A stretch of DNA of 7,274 nt from Bacteroidales bacterium (lineage in GTDB: Bacteria; Bacteroidota; Bacteroidia; Bacteroidales; JAADJA01), in NCBI GenBank assembly GCA_029933495.1, contig JAOZOC010000121.1, positions 1,294 to 8,567 on the forward strand, read 5' to 3'. Below are positions 1 through 6,919 of this stretch, in pieces. The notes under the pieces are model-generated. The model did no database searches, was not told where the DNA came from, and saw only the letters and a list, made by a program, of their open reading frames with translations. Both the position numbers and the translations under genes were made by a program. Positions within the stretch are counted from its first letter, which is position 1, and each line of letters starts with the position of its first letter.

Positions 1-1
1 A

Positions 2-3000
2 CTAAGTAGCTTTGGCACTACAATTTTAGCCAGATTACATGGTTATTCAGGATGGGGTCCGGATTTGTTTGTTGACAATGTTGTTGTTGATGAAATTCCA
101 CAATGTCCTCCTCCAACTACCCAAAATATTGCTAATCTTGCCCCAACTTCAGTTGATCTTGGATGGACTGAGACAGGAACAGCTACAACATGGGAAATTG
201 AGTATGGCATTACAGGATTTACACAAGGAACAGGAACAATTGTTTCTACAACAAACAATCCTTACTCTTTAACAGGTTTAACTGCTGGTTCAACTTATGA
301 CTGGTATGTTCGTGCAGATTGCGGTGGTACATATAGTGGTTGGGTTGGAGCAAATACATTCTCCACACCTAATGCAGTAACAGTACCTTATGCGTTTGGC
401 TTTGAGGTTGATACTAAAGGTGACTGGATAGATGATCCTTCAACTGCTTATTCATGGTCGTTAAATTCAGGTGGAACCGGTTCTAGCGGAACAGGACCTT
501 CAGCTGCTTCTGAAGGCTTATGGTATGTTTATACTGAAACTTCAGGACCTTCTGCAGGAGCCGAGTTCGGATTATATGCATATTATGATTTTTCAGGTGC
601 TACAGCTATAACATTTGAATTTGATTATAATATGTTAGGTGCTGATATGGGAACACTTAATTTTCAGATTTCAACTGATGGTGGAGCCACATATACTACT
701 TTATGGACTCTGTCCGGTGATCAGGGGGCTGACTGGCATACAGCAAGCGTCGATCTCTCTACTTACTCAGGTGGTTCAGGATTGTTAAGGTTCTTAGGTA
801 TCAGAGGTGCAAGTTATACAGGTGATATGGCAGTTGATAATATGAATGTATATGTACCACTTGCTCATAATGTCGGAACATCTTCAATTGATGTAGCCGC
901 ATTTATGGGTGCCGGTCCGGTTGTCCCGATGGCAACAGTTACCAATAGTGGTACTAATACTGAAACTTTCGATGTCCAGATGGATATCACAGGTGGATAT
1001 ACTTCAGTTGTTACTGTAACTGCACTTGCTCCCGGAGCTTCAACTCAGGTTACTTTTGGAACCTGGACTGCTACAGATGGTGATTATACAATTGATGTTT
1101 GCACTTTGTTAGGTACAGATATGGACAATACTAATGACTGTATTACAGGGCAGAATGCTTTTGTTCGTACATTTGATAAAGTTGTTTATGCTTATGCTGT
1201 AAATAATTACAATCCTGATATTCAATATTGTTCATTTTCTTTTAATTTGAATGATCCTTCTGATATGACTGTAATTTCGACCTATCCTTCTACAGATAAT
1301 CCATACTCAGGAGCATGGTCTAATAGCTTCTGGTATGTACAGGATGCGACTACTTACGACCTCACTGTTATTGATCCAGGTTCAGGTACTAAAACAGTTA
1401 TTGGTAGTACAGGTTCTGCTTACATTAGTGGTTTAGCATGGGATGCTACAACGAGTACTATGTATGGAATTGATGGTACAAATCTTTATACTGTTGATAT
1501 GGCAACAGGCGCTGCAACAATCATTGCTGCACTTGATGCAAACCTGAACACACAAAATCCGGTCAACCTTGCTTGTAGCCCGGGTGGTGTATTATATACA
1601 GTAGGCCTTGGCGATGATGTTCTTTATACAGTAAATAAAGCTACTGCTGTTGGAACTGCTGTTGGTCCTATCGGATATAACATAAACTTTGCTCAGGATA
1701 TGGAATTTGATGCTGAGACAGGCGATCTGTTTATCGCAGCTTATGGCGGTGGTGGTACTGGTAACCTGCGTTGGGTTGACCTTACTTCAGGTATGTCATA
1801 TTTTGTTGGATGGTTTGGTGCCGGTGCTGGTTCAAGTGCTGAAGTTTGTGGCTTTGCTATTCCTTACGGATATAATGTTGCAGGTACACTGGAGTATGCT
1901 GACAATGCAGCTACAGATTTAGATCATAGTACTGCTAAATTGGTTTCAGGTACACTTGAGCGTACTTTTACAACCGATTGTAATGGTGTGTTTGTCTTTG
2001 ACGGAGTAGACGATGGTACTTATGTACTGTCAGGTGAAACAGATAAGCTCTGGGGTGGATTAAATGTTGCTGATATCTTTATGGTTCAGATGGTTGCAGC
2101 TGGTCAAGCCGCACCGGTTTGGGATCCTATAATGAGCCCGTTAGCTGCTGATGTGACTATGGATGGAAATGTAAATGTTGCAGATAAGTTTATGATGCAA
2201 ATGAAAAATGCAAATCCTTCCAGTACTCCTCCAAGTTGGAATGCTCCTGATTATATCTTCAACGACGAAACAATTACTGTTGCGGGTGGTGATTATCTTC
2301 AGGGTGTTACAACAATATGTGCAGGTGATGCTAACTTTAGTTACTCGCCACCATTTTCTTGTCCTGATCCGACAGGTCTTGGTGCTACAAACATCACAGA
2401 CGTAAGTGCTGATCTTACATGGACAAGCAATGCCGGTAATTCTAACCTGGAATGGGGACCAACAGGATTTGTTCCTGGTTCAGGTACAACTGTGATTGGT
2501 GTTACAAGTCCTTACGCTCTTACTGGTCTTGCCACTGGTACTGGATATGACTTTTATGTTCAGGATATCTGTTGTAGCGGAACCGGACTAAGTGACTGGG
2601 CTGGTCCTTATACATTTACAACACTGGCTCCTCCTCCTTCAAATGATGATTTCTGTAATCCGATAGTTATTACCGTTGATGCAGCTCCTATTGCTGGTGA
2701 CAATACGTTAGCTACTGGTGAGACATGGGAGCCTGCCGGGACATGCTGGGTTGGTACTGCTGATAATACAATGTGGTATTCTTTTGTTGCACCTGCTTCT
2801 GGGAATGTACAAATCAATACTGATTTTGTTACCGGAGAAAATGATTGCCAGATTACATTGTACGAATGGACAGGTGGTGTTTGTACCGGTCCTACATTAT
2901 CTGAATTGGGATGTGGTCAGGATGAAGGAACTACAGGTAGTGGATGGATGGCAATTATTGATGCCACTGGGCTTACACCTGGAGTAACTTATTATATCCA

Positions 3001-3061
3001 ATATGATGGATATAGCACTAGTGTTGGTGATTTTCTGATAGAAGTTACTGCACAACCATAA
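2..3061 (+). CDS. Large secreted modular protein with dockerin-like module (5'-truncated)
   Basis: The frame is open from base 2, so the 5' end lies outside the window; 1019 C-terminal residues are visible. The TTG at 65 is not a credible start, because the 21 codons before it read smoothly into the end of a beta-sandwich module. Approximate modules, in visible residues: FN3 (34-122); MAM/choice-of-anchor J-like (129-286, ending in a VDNMNVYV strand); CARDB-like (287-387); beta-propeller-like repeats (391-623, with repeated LYTV strands); carboxypeptidase-regulatory-like (624-678); dockerin-like (682-784, calcium loop D717-T719-D721-N725-D728); second FN3 (787-874); PPC-like beta-sandwich (880-1019). 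These folds usually mediate adhesion or carbohydrate and protein binding outside the cell. No peptidase or glycosidase motif is visible, but one could lie in the missing N-terminus. The protein ends at the PPC-like module without a recognisable T9SS sorting domain. The dockerin-like module is internal, which is unusual. The gene is followed by an intrinsic terminator. Module names are by pattern recognition and the exact function is unknown. Confidence 0.9.
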   Translation, partial: LSSFGTTILARLHGYSGWGPDLFVDNVVVDEIPQCPPPTTQNIANLAPTSVDLGWTETGTATTWEIEYGITGFTQGTGTIVSTTNNPYSLTGLTAGSTYDWYVRADCGGTYSGWVGANTFSTPNAVTVPYAFGFEVDTKGDWIDDPSTAYSWSLNSGGTGSSGTGPSAASEGLWYVYTETSGPSAGAEFGLYAYYDFSGATAITFEFDYNMLGADMGTLNFQISTDGGATYTTLWTLSGDQGADWHTASVDLSTYSGGSGLLRFLGIRGASYTGDMAVDNMNVYVPLAHNVGTSSIDVAAFMGAGPVVPMATVTNSGTNTETFDVQMDITGGYTSVVTVTALAPGASTQVTFGTWTATDGDYTIDVCTLLGTDMDNTNDCITGQNAFVRTFDKVVYAYAVNNYNPDIQYCSFSFNLNDPSDMTVISTYPSTDNPYSGAWSNSFWYVQDATTYDLTVIDPGSGTKTVIGSTGSAYISGLAWDATTSTMYGIDGTNLYTVDMATGAATIIAALDANLNTQNPVNLACSPGGVLYTVGLGDDVLYTVNKATAVGTAVGPIGYNINFAQDMEFDAETGDLFIAAYGGGGTGNLRWVDLTSGMSYFVGWFGAGAGSSAEVCGFAIPYGYNVAGTLEYADNAATDLDHSTAKLVSGTLERTFTTDCNGVFVFDGVDDGTYVLSGETDKLWGGLNVADIFMVQMVAAGQAAPVWDPIMSPLAADVTMDGNVNVADKFMMQMKNANPSSTPPSWNAPDYIFNDETITVAGGDYLQGVTTICAGDANFSYSPPFSCPDPTGLGATNITDVSADLTWTSNAGNSNLEWGPTGFVPGSGTTVIGVTSPYALTGLATGTGYDFYVQDICCSGTGLSDWAGPYTFTTLAPPPSNDDFCNPIVITVDAAPIAGDNTLATGETWEPAGTCWVGTADNTMWYSFVAPASGNVQINTDFVTGENDCQITLYEWTGGVCTGPTLSELGCGQDEGTTGSGWMAIIDATGLTPGVTYYIQYDGYSTSVGDFLIEVTAQP
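2051..2243 (+). repeat. Dockerin-like coding repeat, copy 1
   Basis: This segment aligns without gaps to 4043-4235 at a constant offset of 1992 bp. The translated copies agree at 52 of 64 residues. Each copy encodes two related half-repeats centred on LNVADIF and VNVADKF. Only the second half keeps a full DxTxDGxVNxxD calcium loop. The likely origin is duplication or shuffling of one dockerin-like module between neighbouring genes. Confidence 0.8.
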
Positions 3062-3074
3062 CTTTGAATATTAT

Positions 3075-3116
3075 AAAGATAGCATTGCCTGTTTTAGGGC
3101 AATGTTATCTTTTTTT
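3075..3116 (+). terminator. Intrinsic terminator after the large modular protein gene
   Basis: A 15 bp stem (3075-3089 with 3098-3112) contains a single G-U pair and closes an 8-base loop. A run of seven T covers 3110-3116. It begins 13 bases after the stop codon at 3059-3061, so it should separate transcription of the large gene from the operon downstream. Confidence 0.88.
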
Positions 3117-3145
3117 GAAAAAAGATTAAAAAAAAGTTAAAAAAA

Positions 3146-3177
3146 TTTGGAAATTAAAAGCGAAGATGTTATATTTG
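3146..3177 (+). promoter_or_regulatory. Upstream Bacteroidota-type promoter (P1)
   Basis: A -33-like TTTG lies at 3146-3149 and a -7-like TATATTTG at 3170-3177, matching the Bacteroidota consensus TAnnTTTG, with a 20-base spacer. A-tracts lie just upstream at 3129-3145. Transcription would start near 3184, giving a leader of roughly 118 bases before the gene at 3302. The assignment is by consensus only. Confidence 0.6.
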
Positions 3178-3213
3178 CAAAATTATTGGTTTAATACCAT
3201 TACCATTAATAAA

Positions 3214-3245
3214 TTTGGATGTTATTTGCGAAGATGTTATTTTTG
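3214..3245 (+). promoter_or_regulatory. Proximal Bacteroidota-type promoter (P2)
   Basis: A -33-like TTTG lies at 3214-3217 and a -7-like TATTTTTG at 3238-3245, again with a 20-base spacer. A further TAnnTTTG match (TACTTTTG, 3246-3253) follows directly but has no properly spaced TTTG upstream. Transcription would start near 3252, giving a leader of about 50 bases for the three-gene operon. Being closer to the gene, this is the better candidate for the main promoter. Confidence 0.68.
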
Positions 3246-3301
3246 TACTTTTGTTGTGCAAATATGTAACATTAAATAAATTAATTACTAATAAACAAAA
3301 A

Positions 3302-4354
3302 ATGATGAAAAAAGTAACTCTACTCTTCGCATTCGTAGCTTTTTTAAGCTATGTAGGAATCTCCCAATCTCTGACCTGGCAATTTGCCAATTTTGAGGTT
3401 GTAAATTCGGGTACACAGTTGCAATTTGATGTGCAGGTAAAGGCGAGTACTGCCGGTACTTATGTGCGCGATTTGCAGGTTTATTTTGATTACAATACTG
3501 CCGGTTTTGGCTCTGGTATTGCAAGCTCAATTACTGTTGCACCGTTAACGCTAATGGACAATTTTTATGATCTTGTCAATATTGCTGACAATACGACTTC
3601 AAAAATTGCAATTATCACAGAAGCTGATAATGAAATGACACAGACAGGTGGAGCAGGTGGTTTTAACCTTATGCCAGGAACTTTCACAGGATTGTTTCAG
3701 GTAACAATGGACATCACCGATAACACTGCAACAGCCGGAATCTCTTTTGATGAGGCATTGATGAATGGTGGACAGTATTATCAGTCAACTTCTGCAATTG
3801 AGCCTGTGAAGTATACCGATCCTTGTCTTTATAGCAATGATTTATTGACAGACAAATTAAGTGTTATTTATGGTTCTGTCACATATGCTTTTAATGCCAC
3901 ACTTTTGAATAATACAAATATTGATTTGTATGATGGCAGCAGTACTCTTGTTGGTAACACTTTAACAGATTCAAATGGCGATTATAATTTTAACAGTCCT
4001 GATGATGGTGCTTATACCTTAGAATCTTCAAGTTCAAAACCTTGGGGTGGATTAAATGTTGCGGATATATTTTTGACAAAGATGGCTGCAGCAGGTCAAA
4101 CTCCACCTACTTGGGATCCTGTAATGAGCCCTTTGGCTGCAGATGTTACAGATGATGGAAATGTTAATGTAGCAGATGTCTTTATGATGCAGATGAAAAA
4201 TGCAAATCCTGGTTCTACTCCTCCGAATTGGAATGTAGCTGATTTTTTGTTTCATGTGCAAAATGTTACTGTAACAAACGGTATAGGGACAATAAGTTAT
4301 GAGGGTATTTGTGCTGGAGATGTTAATGGAAGTTATTCTCCACCTTCAAAATAG
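3302..4354 (+). CDS. Secreted cohesin-like/dockerin-like two-module protein
   Basis: The protein has 350 residues. The start was placed at the ATG at 3302 (a second ATG follows at 3305), because it opens a typical signal peptide (KK, then a hydrophobic run to about residue 20) and follows an A-rich leader. The open frame further upstream runs through the promoter and is not coding. Cleavage is expected before Q22. Residues 24-175 form a beta-rich region resembling the cohesin/carbohydrate-binding beta-sandwich found in Bacteroidota surface proteins. Residues 189-243 resemble a carboxypeptidase-regulatory domain (SNGDYNFNSPDDGAYTL). Residues 247-311 are dockerin-like: a first half without acidic ligands (WGGLNVADIF) and a second half with loop D281-T283-D285-N289-D292. 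The C-terminus is a GDVNGSYSPP tail. There is no T9SS sorting domain or membrane anchor. It is the first gene of a likely operon, with a 51-base gap to the next. A structural or adaptor role in a surface complex is inferred; no enzymatic motif is seen. Confidence 0.92.
   Translation: MMKKVTLLFAFVAFLSYVGISQSLTWQFANFEVVNSGTQLQFDVQVKASTAGTYVRDLQVYFDYNTAGFGSGIASSITVAPLTLMDNFYDLVNIADNTTSKIAIITEADNEMTQTGGAGGFNLMPGTFTGLFQVTMDITDNTATAGISFDEALMNGGQYYQSTSAIEPVKYTDPCLYSNDLLTDKLSVIYGSVTYAFNATLLNNTNIDLYDGSSTLVGNTLTDSNGDYNFNSPDDGAYTLESSSSKPWGGLNVADIFLTKMAAAGQTPPTWDPVMSPLAADVTDDGNVNVADVFMMQMKNANPGSTPPNWNVADFLFHVQNVTVTNGIGTISYEGICAGDVNGSYSPPSK
4043..4235 (+). repeat. Dockerin-like coding repeat, copy 2
   Basis: This is the partner of 2051-2243, ungapped over 193 bases. 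The last calcium loop reads DVTDDGNVNVAD here and DVTMDGNVNVAD in copy 1. The residues before the final Asp of each half-repeat are VA in all four half-repeats of the window. In clostridial dockerins the corresponding positions help set cohesin specificity. Confidence 0.8.
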
Positions 4355-4405
4355 AAATTTAATTTAAATAGAATATTAATTAATAATTAACTAAAAAACA
4401 AAAAA

Positions 4406-6523
4406 ATGAAAAAATTATTAACATTTTTAAGTATTTTGTTAATGAGTTCAGTAGTATACTCACAAACAATTACGCTGGAGTTTCCTGAAATTGATGATGC
4501 AGTTCCAGGTACGCAAATAGCAGTTCCAATTTATGTTACTGCAATTAGCAATACCATAGCAGCATTTGAGGTTCATCTTAATTATGATTATAACGTGTTG
4601 ACTCCTGTTGGCGTACAGAATCATCACGCTAATTTTTTACCAACCTCAAACTGGTACAATAATATGACATACAATGATTCTATTGTCTATGTATCATTTA
4701 CTGATGCCACATTTAGTGGTCAGCCAATTGCACCGGGTGAATTCTTGTGTGAGGTATTGTTCGATTATGACCCTGCTGGGGGCTATAGCCATCTACATTT
4801 TTGGGTTGATCCTCCAAAATCATTTGACCCTGAAAAAGGTTCTACCTATTTTATGTCAGGAGCTGATGGTGGTTATGCTGATTTTACAATGACTTTTGTC
4901 GACGGCCACGTAAGTGATGGTAGTGGCCTTGGTACAGAATGGACAGGTGCTGCAAGCTCAGCATGGGATGATGCAGGTAACTGGACAGCTGGCGTTCCAG
5001 CTGACGGTGTTGATGCTACAATTCCTGTTGTTGTTGCCAAGGCTGTTTATCCGGTAATTACAGTTAGTGCTGTTACAGGTGCTTTAAATATCGCTTCTGG
5101 TGCTATGTTAACAGTTGCTCCGGGTGGTGACCTTACTACAAACGGGCTATTTACCAATGATGGTGATTTCTACATTACTAGTGATCCTGGAGGATTCTCC
5201 GGATCATATTATGATGGTGCTCTTTCTGGTGGTGTTACAGGTATTGGTAACTATCAATTTACCCGTAATATTACTACTGTTGCTGATTCAGGATCCCCAG
5301 ACGGCTGGCATTTTCTTGCTTCACCTCTCGCAACATCTTTTGTAAATCACGATATGTTTGATTATTGGGTAAATACTTTTGATGAAACAACAGGCTTTTA
5401 TCAGCATATGGTTGGTAACCTTACAATTCCCTGTGATCCTGCTCCTTTGACACAATTAAATCCAATGATTGGTTGGAGTGTTAAATATGACAATGCATAT
5501 CTTTGTAATGCAGTTAATCCTGGTACAGGATTAGATATTGAAATGATGGGCCCAATGACAGATTTAAATGATGGAACTGCTGCTTTCAATTATGCCCCTT
5601 CATATACTCCTACTAGTGCATGGCCTGGATATAATCTTTTAGGAAATCCATATTCAAGTGCTATCTCTTGTGGACTTATCAACTTTGCCGGCAGTAATCT
5701 TGATGGTACAGTTGCTGTATATGATGATATGAGTTTAGACTTTATTGAGTGGACTACAGATGTTCCAACTTTGGATATACCTCCAACACAAGGATTCTTT
5801 GTTCATGCAACTGCTGCAGGTGGTACTTTTACACTAACAGGAGCTGAAAGAATTCATAGTGGACAGTATTTCTTCAAAGATGTTATTGATAATTTAGTCG
5901 AACTACAGGTTTCTGGAAATGAAACTCATGATAATATCTTTATTAAATTTGCAGAAGGAACAAGTACAGGATATGACATTATGAGAGATGCTCCGAAAAT
6001 GTTTGCATCTGTACCTTCCGTACCACAAATTTATACAACATCAGGTGGACAAGAACTTGCAATTGATGTGCAGGAATCTGCTGCTCTGGTTCATATGGCA
6101 TTTAAAGTAGGTGTTGAAGGAACATATACAATAGAGGCTGTTGAGACAAGTAATTTCGCAAATGTTGTTCTTGAAGATACTTTCACAGGAATACAGACAG
6201 ATCTTCTTGAAAACTCTTATGAGTTCAATTATACAACTAATGATGATCCTAACAGATTCATCGTACACTTCACACCACTTGGAACACCTGAACTGGAAGC
6301 TAACAGCATCCATATCTGGTCAAGTGAGAGAAACATTTATGTAACTGTACCTGCAACTGTAACAGGTGATGTAGCAGTTTACAATATGATGGGACAAGAG
6401 GTTGTAGCTAATAAGGTTATACCCGGTATGAATGTTATACCTGTAAATGATGTAAACACATATTACGTTGTTAAGGTTAAATCAAACAACATTGTTAAAA
6501 CCGAAAAGGTTTTCATCAGGTAA
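4406..6523 (+). CDS. Cohesin-like surface protein with T9SS type A sorting domain
   Basis: The protein has 705 residues. The ATG follows the A-rich leader ACTAAAAAACAAAAA and starts a signal peptide (MKKLLTFLSILLMSS), with likely cleavage before Q20. Residues 21-170 form a cohesin-like beta-sandwich (VPIYV, LNYDYNVLTPVGV, then GEFLCEVLFDYD). Residues 178-265 are a Thr/Gly-rich beta-strand repeat region of the kind common in Bacteroidota T9SS cargo (WTGAASSAWDDAGNW, then IASGAMLTVAPGGDL). Residues 280-480 carry the recurrent WHFLASPL and YNLLGNPYSSAI motifs. Residues 490-625 are a further beta-rich region. Residues 634-705 match the T9SS type A sorting domain (IYVTVPATVTGDVAVYNMMG, ending YYVVKVKSNNIVKTEKVFIR), so the protein should cross the outer membrane through T9SS and be released or attached to the surface. 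It is the middle gene of the operon, 51 bases after its neighbour and 41 bases before the next. An anchoring-scaffold role is inferred; a plain adhesin is the alternative. Confidence 0.94.
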   Translation: MKKLLTFLSILLMSSVVYSQTITLEFPEIDDAVPGTQIAVPIYVTAISNTIAAFEVHLNYDYNVLTPVGVQNHHANFLPTSNWYNNMTYNDSIVYVSFTDATFSGQPIAPGEFLCEVLFDYDPAGGYSHLHFWVDPPKSFDPEKGSTYFMSGADGGYADFTMTFVDGHVSDGSGLGTEWTGAASSAWDDAGNWTAGVPADGVDATIPVVVAKAVYPVITVSAVTGALNIASGAMLTVAPGGDLTTNGLFTNDGDFYITSDPGGFSGSYYDGALSGGVTGIGNYQFTRNITTVADSGSPDGWHFLASPLATSFVNHDMFDYWVNTFDETTGFYQHMVGNLTIPCDPAPLTQLNPMIGWSVKYDNAYLCNAVNPGTGLDIEMMGPMTDLNDGTAAFNYAPSYTPTSAWPGYNLLGNPYSSAISCGLINFAGSNLDGTVAVYDDMSLDFIEWTTDVPTLDIPPTQGFFVHATAAGGTFTLTGAERIHSGQYFFKDVIDNLVELQVSGNETHDNIFIKFAEGTSTGYDIMRDAPKMFASVPSVPQIYTTSGGQELAIDVQESAALVHMAFKVGVEGTYTIEAVETSNFANVVLEDTFTGIQTDLLENSYEFNYTTNDDPNRFIVHFTPLGTPELEANSIHIWSSERNIYVTVPATVTGDVAVYNMMGQEVVANKVIPGMNVIPVNDVNTYYVVKVKSNNIVKTEKVFIR

Positions 6524-6564
6524 AAGGTAGTTAACTTATTTGTAAATATAAAAAATAACAAGAT

Positions 6565-6789
6565 ATGAAAAAGATAATTCAAGTTTTAACATTCGTAGCA
6601 TACGTAATGGTTCCATTTATTCTTACAGCTCAGCCTCAACCTTATGATCCTGCCTTTGGCGGAGGAGAAGGTGGAGCACCTGTAGGTGGTGGCGCCCCAA
6701 TTGGCGGAGGCCTTTTAATACTTCTGTCACTTGCCATTGGCTACGGAAGCAAGAAAATCTATGACGCACGTAAAAAAGTCTTAGACTAA
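6565..6789 (+). CDS. Small Gly-rich exported protein with PID-CTERM-like tail
   Basis: The protein has 74 residues. The ATG at 6565 gives a signal peptide (residues 1-22, cleavage predicted before Q23). A Gly-rich stretch (31-49) with the doublet GGAPVGGGAPIGGG follows. Next come a single hydrophobic segment (about 50-60, LLILLSLAIGY) and a basic end (K63, K64, R69, K70, K71). This three-part C-terminus (PI-Gly motif, membrane helix, positive cluster) resembles the PID-CTERM protein-sorting domain described in Bacteroidota, although the usual Asp of PIDGG is Gly here. After signal cleavage about 52 residues remain, so it is likely a small membrane-associated peptide whose tail may be processed. 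It is the last gene of the operon, directly before an intrinsic terminator. No specific function is recognised. The complete signal peptide, spacing and tail make it a credible gene despite its length. Confidence 0.82.
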   Translation: MKKIIQVLTFVAYVMVPFILTAQPQPYDPAFGGGEGGAPVGGGAPIGGGLLILLSLAIGYGSKKIYDARKKVLD

Positions 6790-6814
6790 TCTACTGTTAA
6801 TAGATTCTAAAAGT

Positions 6815-6858
6815 AAAAGCTTTATCCAGGTATTTATACTGTGGATAAAGCTTTTTTT
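6815..6858 (+). terminator. Intrinsic terminator closing the three-gene operon
   Basis: A perfect 14 bp stem (6815-6828 with 6842-6855, AAAAGCTTTATCCA and its complement) closes a 13-base loop and overlaps a run of seven T at 6852-6858. It starts 26 bases after the stop codon of the small gene. Confidence 0.9.
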
Positions 6859-6869
6859 AATACAGATGG

Positions 6870-6889
6870 GACAAGCGTCCACGCTTGTC
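6870..6889. repeat. REP-like palindrome GACAAGCGT-CC-ACGCTTGTC
   Basis: Perfect 9-base arms (6870-6878 and 6881-6889) flank CC. As a hairpin this would be 8 bp with a TCCA loop. It is more GC-rich than its surroundings and has no T-run, so it is unlikely to be a terminator. It lies between the operon terminator and the next gene, a typical position for repetitive extragenic palindromes. Only one copy is present in this window, so the repeat status is inferred. Confidence 0.55.
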
Positions 6890-6919
6890 ATTAATACAAT
6901 GTTTAATAAAATCATACAA

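Larger units (their letters stand above)
3144..3248 (+). repeat. Direct duplication of a promoter segment (68 bp period)
   Basis: Bases 3144-3180 and 3212-3248 match at about 29 of 37 positions without gaps. They share a 13-base identical core, GCGAAGATGTTAT. Each copy carries a TTTG box and a TAnnTTTG box at the same 20-base spacing. The DNA between copies is AT-rich and holds a TACCAT doublet at 3195-3206. Local duplication is likely; a shared regulator site in the core is possible but unproven. Confidence 0.7.

Noticed and set aside
65..67. TTG as the start of the large protein
   Set aside because: The frame is open to base 2, and the 21 upstream codons (including GYSGWGPDLFVDN) continue a beta-sandwich module. 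The gene is truncated by the window edge.
2608..2817. Antisense reading frame over the PPC-like region (also one at 43-258)
   Set aside because: These are frames opposite well-conserved modules, with no signal peptide, promoter or recognisable domain.
3195..3206. TACCAT tandem doublet as an operator
   Set aside because: It is two 6-base units only, in low-complexity AT-rich DNA, with no symmetry or second site.
3246..3253. TACTTTTG as a third independent promoter
   Set aside because: It fits TAnnTTTG but has no TTTG at the expected distance upstream (the nearest leaves a 17-base gap). It is kept only as a note to the proximal promoter.
3215..3301. N-terminal extension of the 350-residue protein from a TTG at 3215
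   Set aside because: It would read through the proximal promoter and place 29 extra residues before a clean signal peptide. The ATG at 3302 is far more plausible.
6497..6512. AAAACC-GAAAA... hairpin near the end of the 705-residue protein gene
   Set aside because: It is a short 6 bp stem inside codons for the conserved sorting-domain end (KTEKVF), with no T-run, so most likely incidental.
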